Shown here in pieces: positions 1 through 5,135 of a stretch of 6,971 nt of DNA. The stretch spans positions 1 through 6,971 of the forward strand of contig JASHSN010000217.1 of assembly GCA_030038695.1 (NCBI GenBank), written 5' to 3'. Position 1 is the first letter of the stretch; each line of letters opens with the position of its first letter. Made by a program: the position numbers and the translations under genes. This DNA is from Nitrososphaeraceae archaeon. Its GTDB lineage: Archaea; Thermoproteota; Nitrososphaeria; Nitrososphaerales; Nitrososphaeraceae. The notes under the pieces are model-generated. The model made no database searches and was not told the DNA's origin. It saw nothing but the letters and a program-made list of their open reading frames with translations.

Positions 1-106
1 TTCTCTTGCGTGATGGCAGCAACGATACAATCCTATCCCATAATACATCAGGTATTTCGTACGCGGATTCAACACCTGTGAGTTCAGATATCACTACGAA
101 TAACAA
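1..106 (-). CDS. IS5-like transposase, N-terminal part only (runs off the left edge)
   Basis: Reading the minus strand from a TTG at 106-104 or a GTG at 94-92, just after an in-frame TAA at 115-113, gives an open frame to the window edge. It contains YEIPDVLWDRIVSLLPSRKR, which matches the usual opening of IS5-family transposases (a 'Y-E-I-[PS]-D-x-L-W-x-x-I-x-x-L-L-P' motif, the DUF4096-type N-terminal region). Only about 30 residues are visible, so the catalytic DDE domain lies outside the window. Neither candidate start has a clear ribosome binding site. The frame is intact as far as it can be followed. It reads in the same direction as the HMA gene at 152-586 and begins about 46-60 bp beyond that gene's stop, which fits an insertion into the HMA gene. 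Confidence 0.6.
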   Translation of the reverse strand, partial: MLFVVISELTGVESAYEIPDVLWDRIVSLLPSRKR

Positions 107-155
107 GATGGGTTAGGTTTGGCTTAGCTTTATCGTTCAGATATAGTAAGTCTAG
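107..155 (-). mobile_element. putative 5' end of the IS5-like element and junction with the HMA gene
   Basis: About 50 bp separate the transposase start from the stop codon of the HMA frame. The stop (minus-strand TAG at 154-152) is part of a CTAG at 152-155, inside TCTAGA. IS5-type elements often insert at CTAG/YTAR or TA sites, so the element may begin here and supply the stop codon. The opposite end of the element is outside the window, so neither a terminal inverted repeat nor a target duplication can be confirmed. Confidence 0.35.
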
Positions 156-586
156 AACTCAACAAATATCAACTGATTTTCGGATGGCCTCTTAATACCT
201 TCTAGATGAGATAGGTTTTGCTCCAGTCTTTCTGCGTCAGACGAATCAGAAATCCCTCCAATAGCTAATCTTAGTTTTTCATAGACTACTTTGTATCCTA
301 CTTCTTCGATTGCCTTTTCAATAGCATCGAACCTAACTTTTGATTCGTCATACTCTAAAGTTGCTTTTTCATTGGCTAGGTTAACCTCAATTTTACTTAT
401 ACCAGGTAAGTCTGAAACATATCCTTGAATTGCGCTTACGCATCCAGCACAATGCATTCCGCCTATTTTTATTGCTGTTCGTTTAGTAGTAGGTGCGGCA
501 CTAGTAGTAGATGGGGAATCTTGACTGATGATATTTTTCTTATTATCATCAGCTTTATCATAAGCATTTGGTTGGGTGGAAGTCAA
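152..586 (-). CDS. HMA-domain heavy-metal protein, probably the truncated N-terminus of a copper P-type ATPase
   Basis: The 144-residue frame begins at a TTG (586-584), the only start codon after an in-frame stop (TGA, 607-605). Residues 1-35 are a polar Ser/Thr/Asn-rich tail. Residues about 37-103 form a typical HMA (ferredoxin-like) metal-binding domain with GMHCAGC at 43-49, where Cys46 and Cys49 would bind Cu(I) or a similar soft metal. Residues about 104-144 look like the start of a second HMA repeat: IGGISDSSDAERLEQNL stands where a GMxCxxC loop would be, so the cysteines are missing, and the frame stops in the third strand (IFVEF). Two N-terminal HMA domains are usual in CopA-type ATPases, of which only this part remains. 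The stop coincides with the probable edge of an IS5-like element, which suggests interruption rather than a natural stand-alone chaperone. A free-standing copper chaperone is possible but would not explain the half domain. Confidence 0.75.
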   Translation of the reverse strand: MTSTQPNAYDKADDNKKNIISQDSPSTTSAAPTTKRTAIKIGGMHCAGCVSAIQGYVSDLPGISKIEVNLANEKATLEYDESKVRFDAIEKAIEEVGYKVVYEKLRLAIGGISDSSDAERLEQNLSHLEGIKRPSENQLIFVEF

Positions 587-615
587 AACTACAAATTGTA
601 CATTTCATTTTCACG

Positions 616-623
616 TATTTAAG
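616..623 (-). promoter_or_regulatory. possible TATA box for the HMA gene
   Basis: The minus strand reads CTTAAATA here, close to the archaeal TATA consensus and about 33 bp before the TTG start at 586. Transcription would begin near 592-596, giving a very short leader. The call rests on sequence match and spacing only. Confidence 0.35.
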
Positions 624-855
624 CATAGGATCTTACAAATGTAAAGCATAGTACATTAATAATACTTATACATACAGTAATTAATTCAAATGAATAAAGC
701 GATTGTCTTTGGATTTTTAGCAGCAGCTCTGACATCAATGATCTTATTATTTTAGTCCTCAATGAAATAGAATCAATATCAAGGTCTATGTCGATATTTT
801 TCATAGGTTACAATGATGATACCTTAATTCATTCATCTGTGACCGTTCAACAAGT

Positions 856-873
856 ACCTTAACCGTTAAAGGT
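856..873. promoter_or_regulatory. inverted repeat upstream of the DsbA-like gene, possible operator
   Basis: The core TTAAC-C-GTTAA (859-869) is a perfect 5-bp inverted repeat around one base, and CCTT/AAGG arms outside it extend the symmetry with a one-base offset. It ends 7 bp before the TATA box at 880, overlapping the position where TFB or an activator would bind. It could be a binding site for a dimeric regulator. Confidence 0.35.
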
Positions 874-878
874 CATGG

Positions 879-886
879 CTTTATAC
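879..886 (+). promoter_or_regulatory. TATA box of the DsbA-like gene
   Basis: CTTTATAC sits with its centre about 30 bp before the ATG at 913. Archaeal transcription normally starts about 25 bp downstream of the TATA centre, so the transcript would be almost leaderless from 913. This favours the ATG at 913 over the in-frame TTG at 892. The same 8-mer recurs at 5149-5156. Confidence 0.55.
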
Positions 887-912
887 GATCTTTGAAATCT
901 ATTACTTACCTA

Positions 913-1653
913 ATGATCAAATACACAAATAACATTACGAAGAGGAAGATTAAGACATCTATTGCTACTTCTATCATAACTGCGACAATATTTTCTGCAG
1001 CATTAGCGCATTCTTCATCTCCTCTCTCAACTTCGATTCCTCTCTACAAACAGTTCTACGCTTTTGCGCAAACAACACAGGGAAATGCAGCGCTATCATT
1101 ATCTAATCTAATTAAACAAGCTCAGCCACATCAAGGGAGTACTTCAGCTCCTGTTACTGTAATTGACTTTAGCGACCTTCAATGTTCACTGTGTAATAGA
1201 TTTGTAAAAGCAACAGAACCGCAGATAAATTCAACTTATGTCCAGACAGGCAAGGTTGCACTTGTATTCGAACACTTACCCAATCGTGGCTTTGATTCCC
1301 TACCAGCAGCTCTAGCAGCTCAATGTGCTAACGATCAAGGAAAGTTTTGGCAATATCATAATTTACTGTATAAAAACCAAGGACCTATTGATTCTGGATG
1401 GGCCAGCAAAGACAATCTGAAGAAATTTGCACCACAAATACCAGGACTTGATGTGCAGAAGTTTAATTCATGCTTTGATAGCCAAAAATATAGGGCGTTA
1501 GTTGAAAGCAATCTTGCTCTAGCACACTCTCTTGGATTTACACAAACACCCTCATTTGTAATCGTCAAAAATGATGGCTCAAACCCTCAGCAACTACTAG
1601 GACCAGAGCCATTTCCAGAATTCAAAGCTGTGATAGAAAAAGAATTAGCATAA
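913..1653 (+). CDS. DsbA-like extracytoplasmic thioredoxin-fold oxidoreductase
   Basis: From ATG 913 the protein has 246 residues; the frame stays open upstream to a TTG at 892, but that lies too close to the TATA box. Residues 1-15 are basic (KRKIK), and 16-32 are hydrophobic (SIATSIITATIFSAALA), a signal peptide or N-terminal anchor, so the catalytic part lies outside the membrane. The thioredoxin-like domain starts near residue 78 with APVTVIDFSDLQCSLCNRF. Cys91 and Cys94 form the CxxC redox pair (CSLC instead of the common CPxC). The cis-proline loop is TQTPSF with Pro213. Cys138 (AAQCANDQGKFW) and Cys187 (SCFDS) occupy positions often cysteine in archaeal and actinobacterial relatives and could form a second disulfide. 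It probably makes or rearranges disulfides in exported proteins. It is followed 27 bp later by a strong ribosome binding site, so it likely heads an operon. The exact substrate cannot be read from the sequence. Confidence 0.9.
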   Translation: MIKYTNNITKRKIKTSIATSIITATIFSAALAHSSSPLSTSIPLYKQFYAFAQTTQGNAALSLSNLIKQAQPHQGSTSAPVTVIDFSDLQCSLCNRFVKATEPQINSTYVQTGKVALVFEHLPNRGFDSLPAALAAQCANDQGKFWQYHNLLYKNQGPIDSGWASKDNLKKFAPQIPGLDVQKFNSCFDSQKYRALVESNLALAHSLGFTQTPSFVIVKNDGSNPQQLLGPEPFPEFKAVIEKELA

Positions 1654-1669
1654 CTAAGAGGAGAAAAAG

Positions 1670-1675
1670 AAGGAG
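1670..1675 (+). promoter_or_regulatory. strong ribosome binding site for the gene starting at 1681
   Basis: AAGGAG lies five bases before ATG 1681, inside a purine-rich stretch that begins just after the DsbA stop. It is the best plus-strand Shine-Dalgarno match here and decides the start of the next gene, even though the ATG frame closes after 34 codons. Confidence 0.6.
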
Positions 1676-1680
1676 ATACA

Positions 1681-2053
1681 ATGAACTTGTCCAATATCAG
1701 TAAAAGGCGCGTAACAAGCTTGAAGATCACAGTACCGCAAAGAACATCAATTGGAACAACTGCAATGGAAAGTAGAATACCTTAAAAATGAAATAGATAC
1801 GTTAGAATCAGAAAAGGCTAAGGCTAGCAACCACATATTAAGATTGAATAGGACAATAGATGAACTTCAAGGAAATTTGCCAAAGGGAGGATGGTATGAT
1901 AACGCCGGTGACTTGTATCCTGTCCCATACTCTATTCAACACAACATGGAATCAGGATGGTCCGATTATCGAGATAGCCTATATCCTACATACTCAAAAC
2001 CCGATACCAGTTCGTATTCCATTCGACTCTCTTATACCGATTATTGGTCGTAG
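1681..2053 (+). pseudogene. small coiled-coil, Tyr/Trp-rich protein, apparently frameshifted near its 5' end
   Basis: I do not recognise the family. The good start (ATG 1681 with AAGGAG) opens a frame beginning MNLSNISKRRVTSLK that ends at a stop after 34 codons. The body lies in the next frame, open from just after a TGA at 1721-1723: SQYRKEHQLEQLQWKVEYLK and onward to 2053. This body has a heptad-like coiled coil (about 40 residues beginning MEQLQWKVEYLKNEI at 1751), then an aromatic tail with an imperfect repeat: GWYDNAGDLYPVPYS and, 22 residues on, GWSDYRDSLYPTYS. The coiled coil continues upstream of the only in-frame start (TTG 1751, no ribosome binding site), so the real N-terminus is probably in the ATG frame. 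A one-base indel between about 1721 and 1750 would join them. If it is not broken, translation would have to start at the weak TTG. It sits 27 bp after the DsbA-like gene and is probably cotranscribed. The tail has no transmembrane segment. Confidence 0.5.
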
Positions 2054-2191
2054 AGCCGAAAAACCTCGTGCCACAGAATAAGATCAGGTTAATAGAAACG
2101 GTCGGAGCCAGAATGTAAATAATCGGAATTGGAATAACGGATTCAAATCCCCAGTTTATCTTGCCCTCATGAATTTTGTATTCTCCCTCAA
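2054..2191. other. intergenic region between converging genes
   Basis: No gene is supported. One plus-strand frame here is Asn-rich (NRNGRSQNVNNRNWNN) after a stop at about 2079-2081 and may be decayed 3' sequence of the preceding gene. The stretch GGATTCAAATCC (2140s) resembles a tRNA T-arm, but the rest of a tRNA is absent. No clear terminator hairpin is seen. Confidence 0.4.
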
Positions 2192-3310
2192 TTAGCCCAA
2201 CTTAAGAAAAGGACATTGGACATTGGTTGGTAATATATGAAGATAAAGTGTTTTTTCAATGGTTTGTCTGAATGTGTTGATATCACTTTTCTGTTTCTCT
2301 TCAATTTCCTTTAACTTAGATATGTTTGTAAACTGATTTATCGCGTATTCTCTTAAACTATTAAAAATATTTCGAGTCTCAGGCTCACTACTCCCCTGAT
2401 AGATTGTAGAAATATTACCTGGACTATTTTCTTCCTCATTAAATTTAATTATAATCTCATTCGGATATGTCTCAATTATTAATCTATTATTCAAAATGCG
2501 TTCAAATGAATCATTGTTTGGTAAATTGATCAAACTTTTAACAAATTGTTTTATTGGTATTTTATCATGAGTGTCTGCAAAGATATCACCATCTGCTGGA
2601 ATACCATTTTGATCACAAAAAGTTCTGAATTCTGATTCAATGTTATTTTTGAAAGACATTATTCCTTTTTGGTTATTTGTAACTCCATCCCATTGTAAAT
2701 TTAAATTGAAATGTCTCAAATAATCATTAAAAAGTTCTTCATTACCAATTTGTGGTATCATATCTATATCTATCGAACTACTGCCGAGGTAATCTAGTAT
2801 TGGTCTAACTATATTATTTTTGAAATCCGTAAGATGTTTTTCATTTAGCTTGTTATCGAATGACAGTAAAGTTATTGAATAATCTAAAAAATCCTTGATC
2901 TCTTCCATATCGTTATTCAAAACTTGATCACTATCAAAAGCTTCGGAAATAATGTAACCCTTTCTAATTTCAGATATCCTAAGCTTTTCATAATCTCTTC
3001 TTATTTTTTTGTTGTTTTCTTCAAAAAAACCATGATTCACAATCAATACCTTGATATTGGCAAATGAATTCGACAAGATTAAGAAATCTGAATAAACATG
3101 AGCCTTTTGAAGGGACCAAATTATTTCTGTCATAATGGTAATCCCCTTATACGTTACAGAAAATACATCACTTTCGTGTCCTGAATCTGGATATTCCATT
3201 ACCTGATTCCCAGAAATATTGTTCAAAAATAATGCCATATTTTCTTTAATTCGTTTATGTTCATTGGATTCGCTTCTCCTCCTCTTTTTCGAACCACTCA
3301 ATGATCGCAT
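2192..3310 (-). CDS. hypothetical protein with a possible divergent PD-(D/E)XK-like N-terminal fold
   Basis: The chosen start is the ATG at 3310-3308 (372 residues, MRSLSGSKKRRRSE). The frame is open to an ATG at 3445, but that extension is made of out-of-phase direct repeats that look like a control region. After a basic stretch (KKRRR) comes an alpha-beta-beta-beta-alpha-beta pattern over residues about 17-92: helix HKRIKENMALFL, strands with EYPDSGHESDVF and GITIMTEIIW, helix AHVYSDFLIL, strand IKVLIVNH. This order, with an Asp (HESDV) and a Glu (TEIIW) at the ends of successive strands, recalls PD-(D/E)XK nucleases, although the usual lysine of the E-x-K motif is absent. The middle has no motif I know. 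The C-terminus (from about residue 310) is helical and charged, possibly a coiled coil, and ends CPFLKLG. AT-rich codon use and isolation suggest an accessory gene. Nuclease function is only an inference. Confidence 0.7.
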   Translation of the reverse strand: MRSLSGSKKRRRSESNEHKRIKENMALFLNNISGNQVMEYPDSGHESDVFSVTYKGITIMTEIIWSLQKAHVYSDFLILSNSFANIKVLIVNHGFFEENNKKIRRDYEKLRISEIRKGYIISEAFDSDQVLNNDMEEIKDFLDYSITLLSFDNKLNEKHLTDFKNNIVRPILDYLGSSSIDIDMIPQIGNEELFNDYLRHFNLNLQWDGVTNNQKGIMSFKNNIESEFRTFCDQNGIPADGDIFADTHDKIPIKQFVKSLINLPNNDSFERILNNRLIIETYPNEIIIKFNEEENSPGNISTIYQGSSEPETRNIFNSLREYAINQFTNISKLKEIEEKQKSDINTFRQTIEKTLYLHILPTNVQCPFLKLG

Positions 3311-3682
3311 AAAAAATAAAAGGAGCATATAGTTCTTATCGTATTGTTCTATGCGCGTCACGTACTGATGCACTATCTTGAATGATAAGATTATCATATA
3401 TCTTGAATGATAAGATGTATGATTTCTTAGATACTGCTCATGCAATCATATAATGTTGGCTATGCCCGGGTTACCCATGGTTTTTGTTGTTCTAGTGAAA
3501 CGGTCGAATGACTACTGTTTACTAAGGCGGCTTTAATTGTATCTTGCACACGTATAGCTGGCCGCTGCTCTCCTCATGGACATGGTAATGTTTGTTATAG
3601 ATATCAAATCATCATGTTGAATTTTAGCTGCGAAGCTGCATTTGTGTCAAGACATCTGTAAACTCTTGGCAACCTGTAACCT
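3311..3682. other. regulatory and intergenic region upstream of the hypothetical gene
   Basis: About 370 bp without a supported gene. The part next to the gene holds a minus-strand TATA-like CTATATG (about 3326-3332) and the duplicated element at 3374-3416. Sequence from 3446 to 3682 has only short open frames on either strand and small symmetries such as GGGTTACCC near 3470. The TATA-like element is only about 19 bp from the proposed ATG, a little close, so the start is not certain. Confidence 0.4.
3374..3416. repeat. two 18-bp direct repeats with a palindrome between them, probable operator
   Basis: TATCTTGAATGATAAGAT occurs at 3374-3391 and again, identically, at 3399-3416, a spacing of 25 bp. 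Each copy has ATCTT/AAGAT arms around 7 bases. Between and overlapping them, ATGATAAGATTATCAT (3382-3397) is a perfect 7-bp inverted repeat around a 2-base centre. The spacing is not a multiple of three, so the copies are not a protein repeat. It lies 64-106 bp upstream of the proposed start of the 2192-3310 gene. Confidence 0.6.
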
Positions 3683-3913
3683 TCATCTTAATTCCTCCAA
3701 CTTTTCACTGTGTATACCCAAGAATCTCCTATGTATCATTAATTCTGCTTCAAGTGCAGCCTCATGTACAGTATCAGTTAATCTTTGTTTATATCTCCAG
3801 CAAAATTCCCTATCTATAATAATCCATCTATGGTTTTTGTCATCGAAACCAGCATAGAGATTTACGATATGTAACTCGTCAACAACAGCATCACATCTAT
3901 CACATAGCTTCAC
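3683..3913 (-). CDS. small CxxC protein, putative zinc-binding, function unknown
   Basis: The 76-residue frame starts at a GTG (3913-3911) with a strong ribosome binding site 10 bases upstream. It opens KLCDRCDAVVDELHIVNLY: Cys4 and Cys7 form a zinc-knuckle pair, with His15 and Cys38 (REFCWRY) as possible further ligands. The second half is helical and charged (EAALEAELMIHRR). I do not recognise a named family. It follows the FUN14-family gene by 19 bp on the same strand, with its ribosome binding site right after that gene's stop, so the two are very likely one transcript. The opposite-strand frame over the same region has no start signal and is taken as a shadow. Confidence 0.65.
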   Translation of the reverse strand: MKLCDRCDAVVDELHIVNLYAGFDDKNHRWIIIDREFCWRYKQRLTDTVHEAALEAELMIHRRFLGIHSEKLEELR

Positions 3914-3923
3914 TTTTGTCTTT

Positions 3924-3932
3924 TCACCCCCT
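3924..3932 (-). promoter_or_regulatory. ribosome binding site deciding the GTG start of the CxxC protein
   Basis: The minus strand reads AGGGGGTGA, nearly complementary to the archaeal 16S rRNA 3' end, 10 bases before GTG 3913 and just after the FUN14 stop. It supports real translation of the small gene and coupling to the gene before it. Confidence 0.6.
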
Positions 3933-4226
3933 CTAACCCTTCTGGAACCCCATCATCAGTCCTGGTACAAATCCAAACGTAGCTGCTATTGGTAAGCCTG
4001 ATGCCGCAACAGCAGATGGATGTGATGCAAATTGTGTCGCCGTATTGTTAAGTACATGAACAACCTGTTCCGATGCATTAGTTAACGTACTCCTTGAAGC
4101 ATTCTCCATTTCTGTCCATTTTACATCTACCCATCCTCTGTATGACAGGTATGCAAGACCTGCTACAAACAACCCAATAACCACCGCGGCTATTTTCATC
4201 ACTTTCTTTATAGCATATCCAGCCAC
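3933..4226 (-). CDS. FUN14-family membrane protein, short at the N-terminus
   Basis: The frame of 97 residues starts at GTG 4226-4224, the only start codon after an in-frame TAA. It opens AGYAIKKVMKIAAVVIGLF, the characteristic first membrane segment of FUN14 proteins (GYAxKK followed by a hydrophobic helix, about residues 11-29), then YRGWVDVKW, the conserved short linker. A polar middle of about 35 residues follows, then a second membrane segment (about 74-95) ending GFVPGLMMGFQKG, the typical glycine-rich GF...GF-x-KG end. Prokaryotic relatives usually have a further glycine-rich hydrophobic stretch before GYAxKK, and this is missing; the upstream sequence instead runs into the start of a plus-strand gene. 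The role of prokaryotic FUN14 proteins is not established. The CxxC gene follows it in the same operon. No ribosome binding site is seen before the GTG. Confidence 0.8.
   Translation of the reverse strand: MAGYAIKKVMKIAAVVIGLFVAGLAYLSYRGWVDVKWTEMENASRSTLTNASEQVVHVLNNTATQFASHPSAVAASGLPIAATFGFVPGLMMGFQKG
4206..4213 (+). promoter_or_regulatory. TATA box of the ribbon-helix-helix gene, inside the FUN14 coding region
   Basis: CTTTATAG is centred about 28 bp before ATG 4238, the spacing expected for a leaderless archaeal transcript. It lies within the first codons of the opposite-strand FUN14 gene, so the two transcripts would overlap. Confidence 0.5.
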
Positions 4227-4237
4227 TGCTCTATAGA

Positions 4238-4396
4238 ATGGAAGGAGAGATTAAGAGGACATACTGGATTTATGAAGATTTGGACACTGAAATCAAGATA
4301 AGGGCGGCTCGTGAAAGAAAGCGATATAGTGATGTTGTGGTCGAAGCTCTAGAAAAACACCTAGGAATGAAACCGAGAGACAAAAAGAAGAAATAG
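4238..4396 (+). CDS. small ribbon-helix-helix (CopG/Arc-like) DNA-binding protein
   Basis: ATG 4238 opens 52 codons ending at TAG 4394-4396. The protein starts MEGEIKRTYWIYEDLDTEIK. The layout fits the ribbon-helix-helix fold: a short strand (KRTYWIY, residues 6-12), helix A (DLDTEIKIRAARERK), a turn (RYS) and helix B (DVVVEALEKHLG), then a basic tail (KPRDKKKK). Such proteins bind DNA as dimers through the strand and act as repressors, antitoxins or plasmid regulators. No toxin gene adjoins it, so a lone regulator is more likely than an antitoxin. The TATA box is 28 bp upstream and no ribosome binding site is needed if the mRNA is leaderless. Only 11 bp separate its start from the divergent FUN14 start, so if autoregulated it would also control that operon. 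Confidence 0.65.
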   Translation: MEGEIKRTYWIYEDLDTEIKIRAARERKRYSDVVVEALEKHLGMKPRDKKKK

Positions 4397-4434
4397 AGTT
4401 ACCGAGTTCTAATACAAGGCACTTAGACCATACC

Positions 4435-4452
4435 AATATGCACAATATGCAC
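4435..4452. repeat. 9-bp tandem repeat (two copies)
   Basis: AATATGCAC is repeated perfectly in tandem just beyond the stop of the zinc-finger-like frame (4469) and 38 bp after the ribbon-helix-helix gene. It may be a binding site or replication slippage; no function can be assigned. Confidence 0.5.
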
Positions 4453-4468
4453 AAGCCTCATTAGCAAA

Positions 4469-4630
4469 CTATGTGTCATAAACAAGGTATCCATGTTTCT
4501 TGCAAATTTCTTCGAAATCAAGGCTATATTTTATTGTATCAGCTATGGCGTAGAGCAATGCGAAAACAAATCCTGTTGCCTCGTGACTGAAGTGACATTT
4601 TGGACAGGTTTCGCCTATGGCAACAAATCC
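4469..4630 (-). pseudogene. Cys/His zinc-finger-like C-terminal module, apparently frameshifted from the winged-helix gene
   Basis: Minus-strand frame of 53 codons between a TAA at 4633-4631 and a TAG at 4471-4469. It has no ATG, GTG or TTG near its beginning, so it cannot start by itself. It reads AIGETCPKCHFSHEATGF, a helical FALLYAIADTIKYSLDF, and EEICKKHGYLVYDT. The ligand pattern C-x2-C-H-x2-H ... C-x2-H would make a compact zinc site. It overlaps the last codons of the winged-helix regulator, which ends KDLLP. One extra T in the T-run of GGATTTGTTGCC (minus strand; plus 4625-4627) would merge the two into a continuous KDFVAIGETCPKC. The module therefore looks like the true C-terminus of that regulator, lost by a one-base deletion, unless the deletion is a sequencing error or is bypassed by frameshifting. 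Confidence 0.6.
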
Positions 4631-5103
4631 TTACCATCACCATTTTCCTTCATCTTCATGATTATCTTATCTAAGAGATCGCAATAATTTCCTATTATGC
4701 CATCGTCGTAAACAATGTCTTCTAATTCATCTGTGAAATATGTGCGAAATTCACTCGTCATCTGCGAAAAATCACCCCAACCTATCCGCTCTACGTAAAT
4801 TCGCTTTTGCTTACCTGTTCTTTTCTCTTCCTCTTGCATTGCCATAGACGGTTTCCCCAATTTTTTGCTAAACCTCCTTGCTTCGATAAAACCAGCATCC
4901 CGTAGACCTTTTAGAATGTTATACACAATAGATAAGGGAATTTCAAGATACTTTGCGATTTCTTCTGCAGTAGCTCCATAGGTACCCTTGTCTCTAATCA
5001 GTTCCAGTATTTCCCAGGAGGAAGAAGACCCTAGGATTCTTGCTTCATTACCGTTGGTGATTGGGATACATTCAAGGTATTTTCTAGCGGTCGGCATTCT
5101 CAT
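4615..5103 (-). CDS. winged-helix transcriptional regulator (TrmB/ArsR-like HTH), C-terminus probably altered
   Basis: 162 residues from ATG 5103-5101 (a second ATG follows at residue 3). Residues about 28-105 form a winged helix: helix SWEILELIRDKG, helix ATAEEIAKYLE, recognition helix IPLSIVYNILKGLRDAGFI, then a wing with a basic linker (KRTGKQKR) and strand IYVERI. The 'I-x-Y-N-x-L-K-x-L-x-x-A-G-F-I' pattern is typical of archaeal TrmB/ArsR-type regulators. Residues about 110-160 are acidic and helical and may mediate dimer contacts. The frame ends KDLLP directly before a start-less zinc-finger-like frame one base out of phase, so the native protein was probably about 210 residues with a zinc module. 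It is divergent from the small frame at 5209, and the shared AT-rich gap could be its own operator. The ligand is unknown. Confidence 0.85.
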   Translation of the reverse strand: MRMPTARKYLECIPITNGNEARILGSSSSWEILELIRDKGTYGATAEEIAKYLEIPLSIVYNILKGLRDAGFIEARRFSKKLGKPSMAMQEEEKRTGKQKRIYVERIGWGDFSQMTSEFRTYFTDELEDIVYDDGIIGNYCDLLDKIIMKMKENGDGKDLLP

Positions 5104-5135
5104 ATTTCTGAAATTCCTAGAATTTTAGTATTTCT

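Larger units (their letters stand above)
587..878. other. intergenic region between divergent HMA and DsbA-like genes
   Basis: About 290 bp hold no convincing gene. A 61-codon ATG-initiated frame lies on the minus strand (619-804). Its first half (MKNIDIDLDIDSISLRTKII) vaguely recalls the start of an Lrp/AsnC helix-turn-helix, but the rest does not continue such a fold and no ribosome binding site precedes it. It may be a decayed regulator or chance. The right part holds an inverted repeat (856-873) next to the DsbA promoter. Confidence 0.4.

Noticed and set aside
587..611. Short minus-strand frame MKCTICSF... overlapping the HMA start in another frame
   Set aside because: It has a CxxC but stops after 16 codons, so it is most likely chance.
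619..804. 61-codon minus-strand frame upstream of the HMA gene
   Set aside because: No ribosome binding site, and only a vague resemblance to an Lrp-type start that does not continue. Described as part of the intergenic region.
1860..2081. 73-codon plus-strand frame overlapping the coiled-coil protein
   Set aside because: No start signal, and it overlaps the aromatic-repeat tail of the better-supported frame. A 3' frameshift into it cannot be excluded.
2136..2156. GGATTCAAATCC resembling a tRNA T-arm
   Set aside because: The stem next to the TTCAAAT loop does not pair correctly and no acceptor, D or anticodon arm surrounds it.
3311..3445. N-terminal extension of the 2192-3310 protein to an ATG at 3445
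   Set aside because: It would translate the two identical 18-bp DNA repeats in different frames and cross TATA-like sequence, which fits a control region better than protein.
3642..3857. Plus-strand Cys-rich 71-codon frame
   Set aside because: It is the opposite strand of the CxxC protein gene, which has a strong ribosome binding site and operon context. The plus frame has neither.
4238..4396. Toxin-antitoxin pair with the ribbon-helix-helix protein as antitoxin
   Set aside because: No toxin-like gene is adjacent on the same strand. The neighbours are a FUN14 gene and a zinc-finger-like fragment on the other strand.
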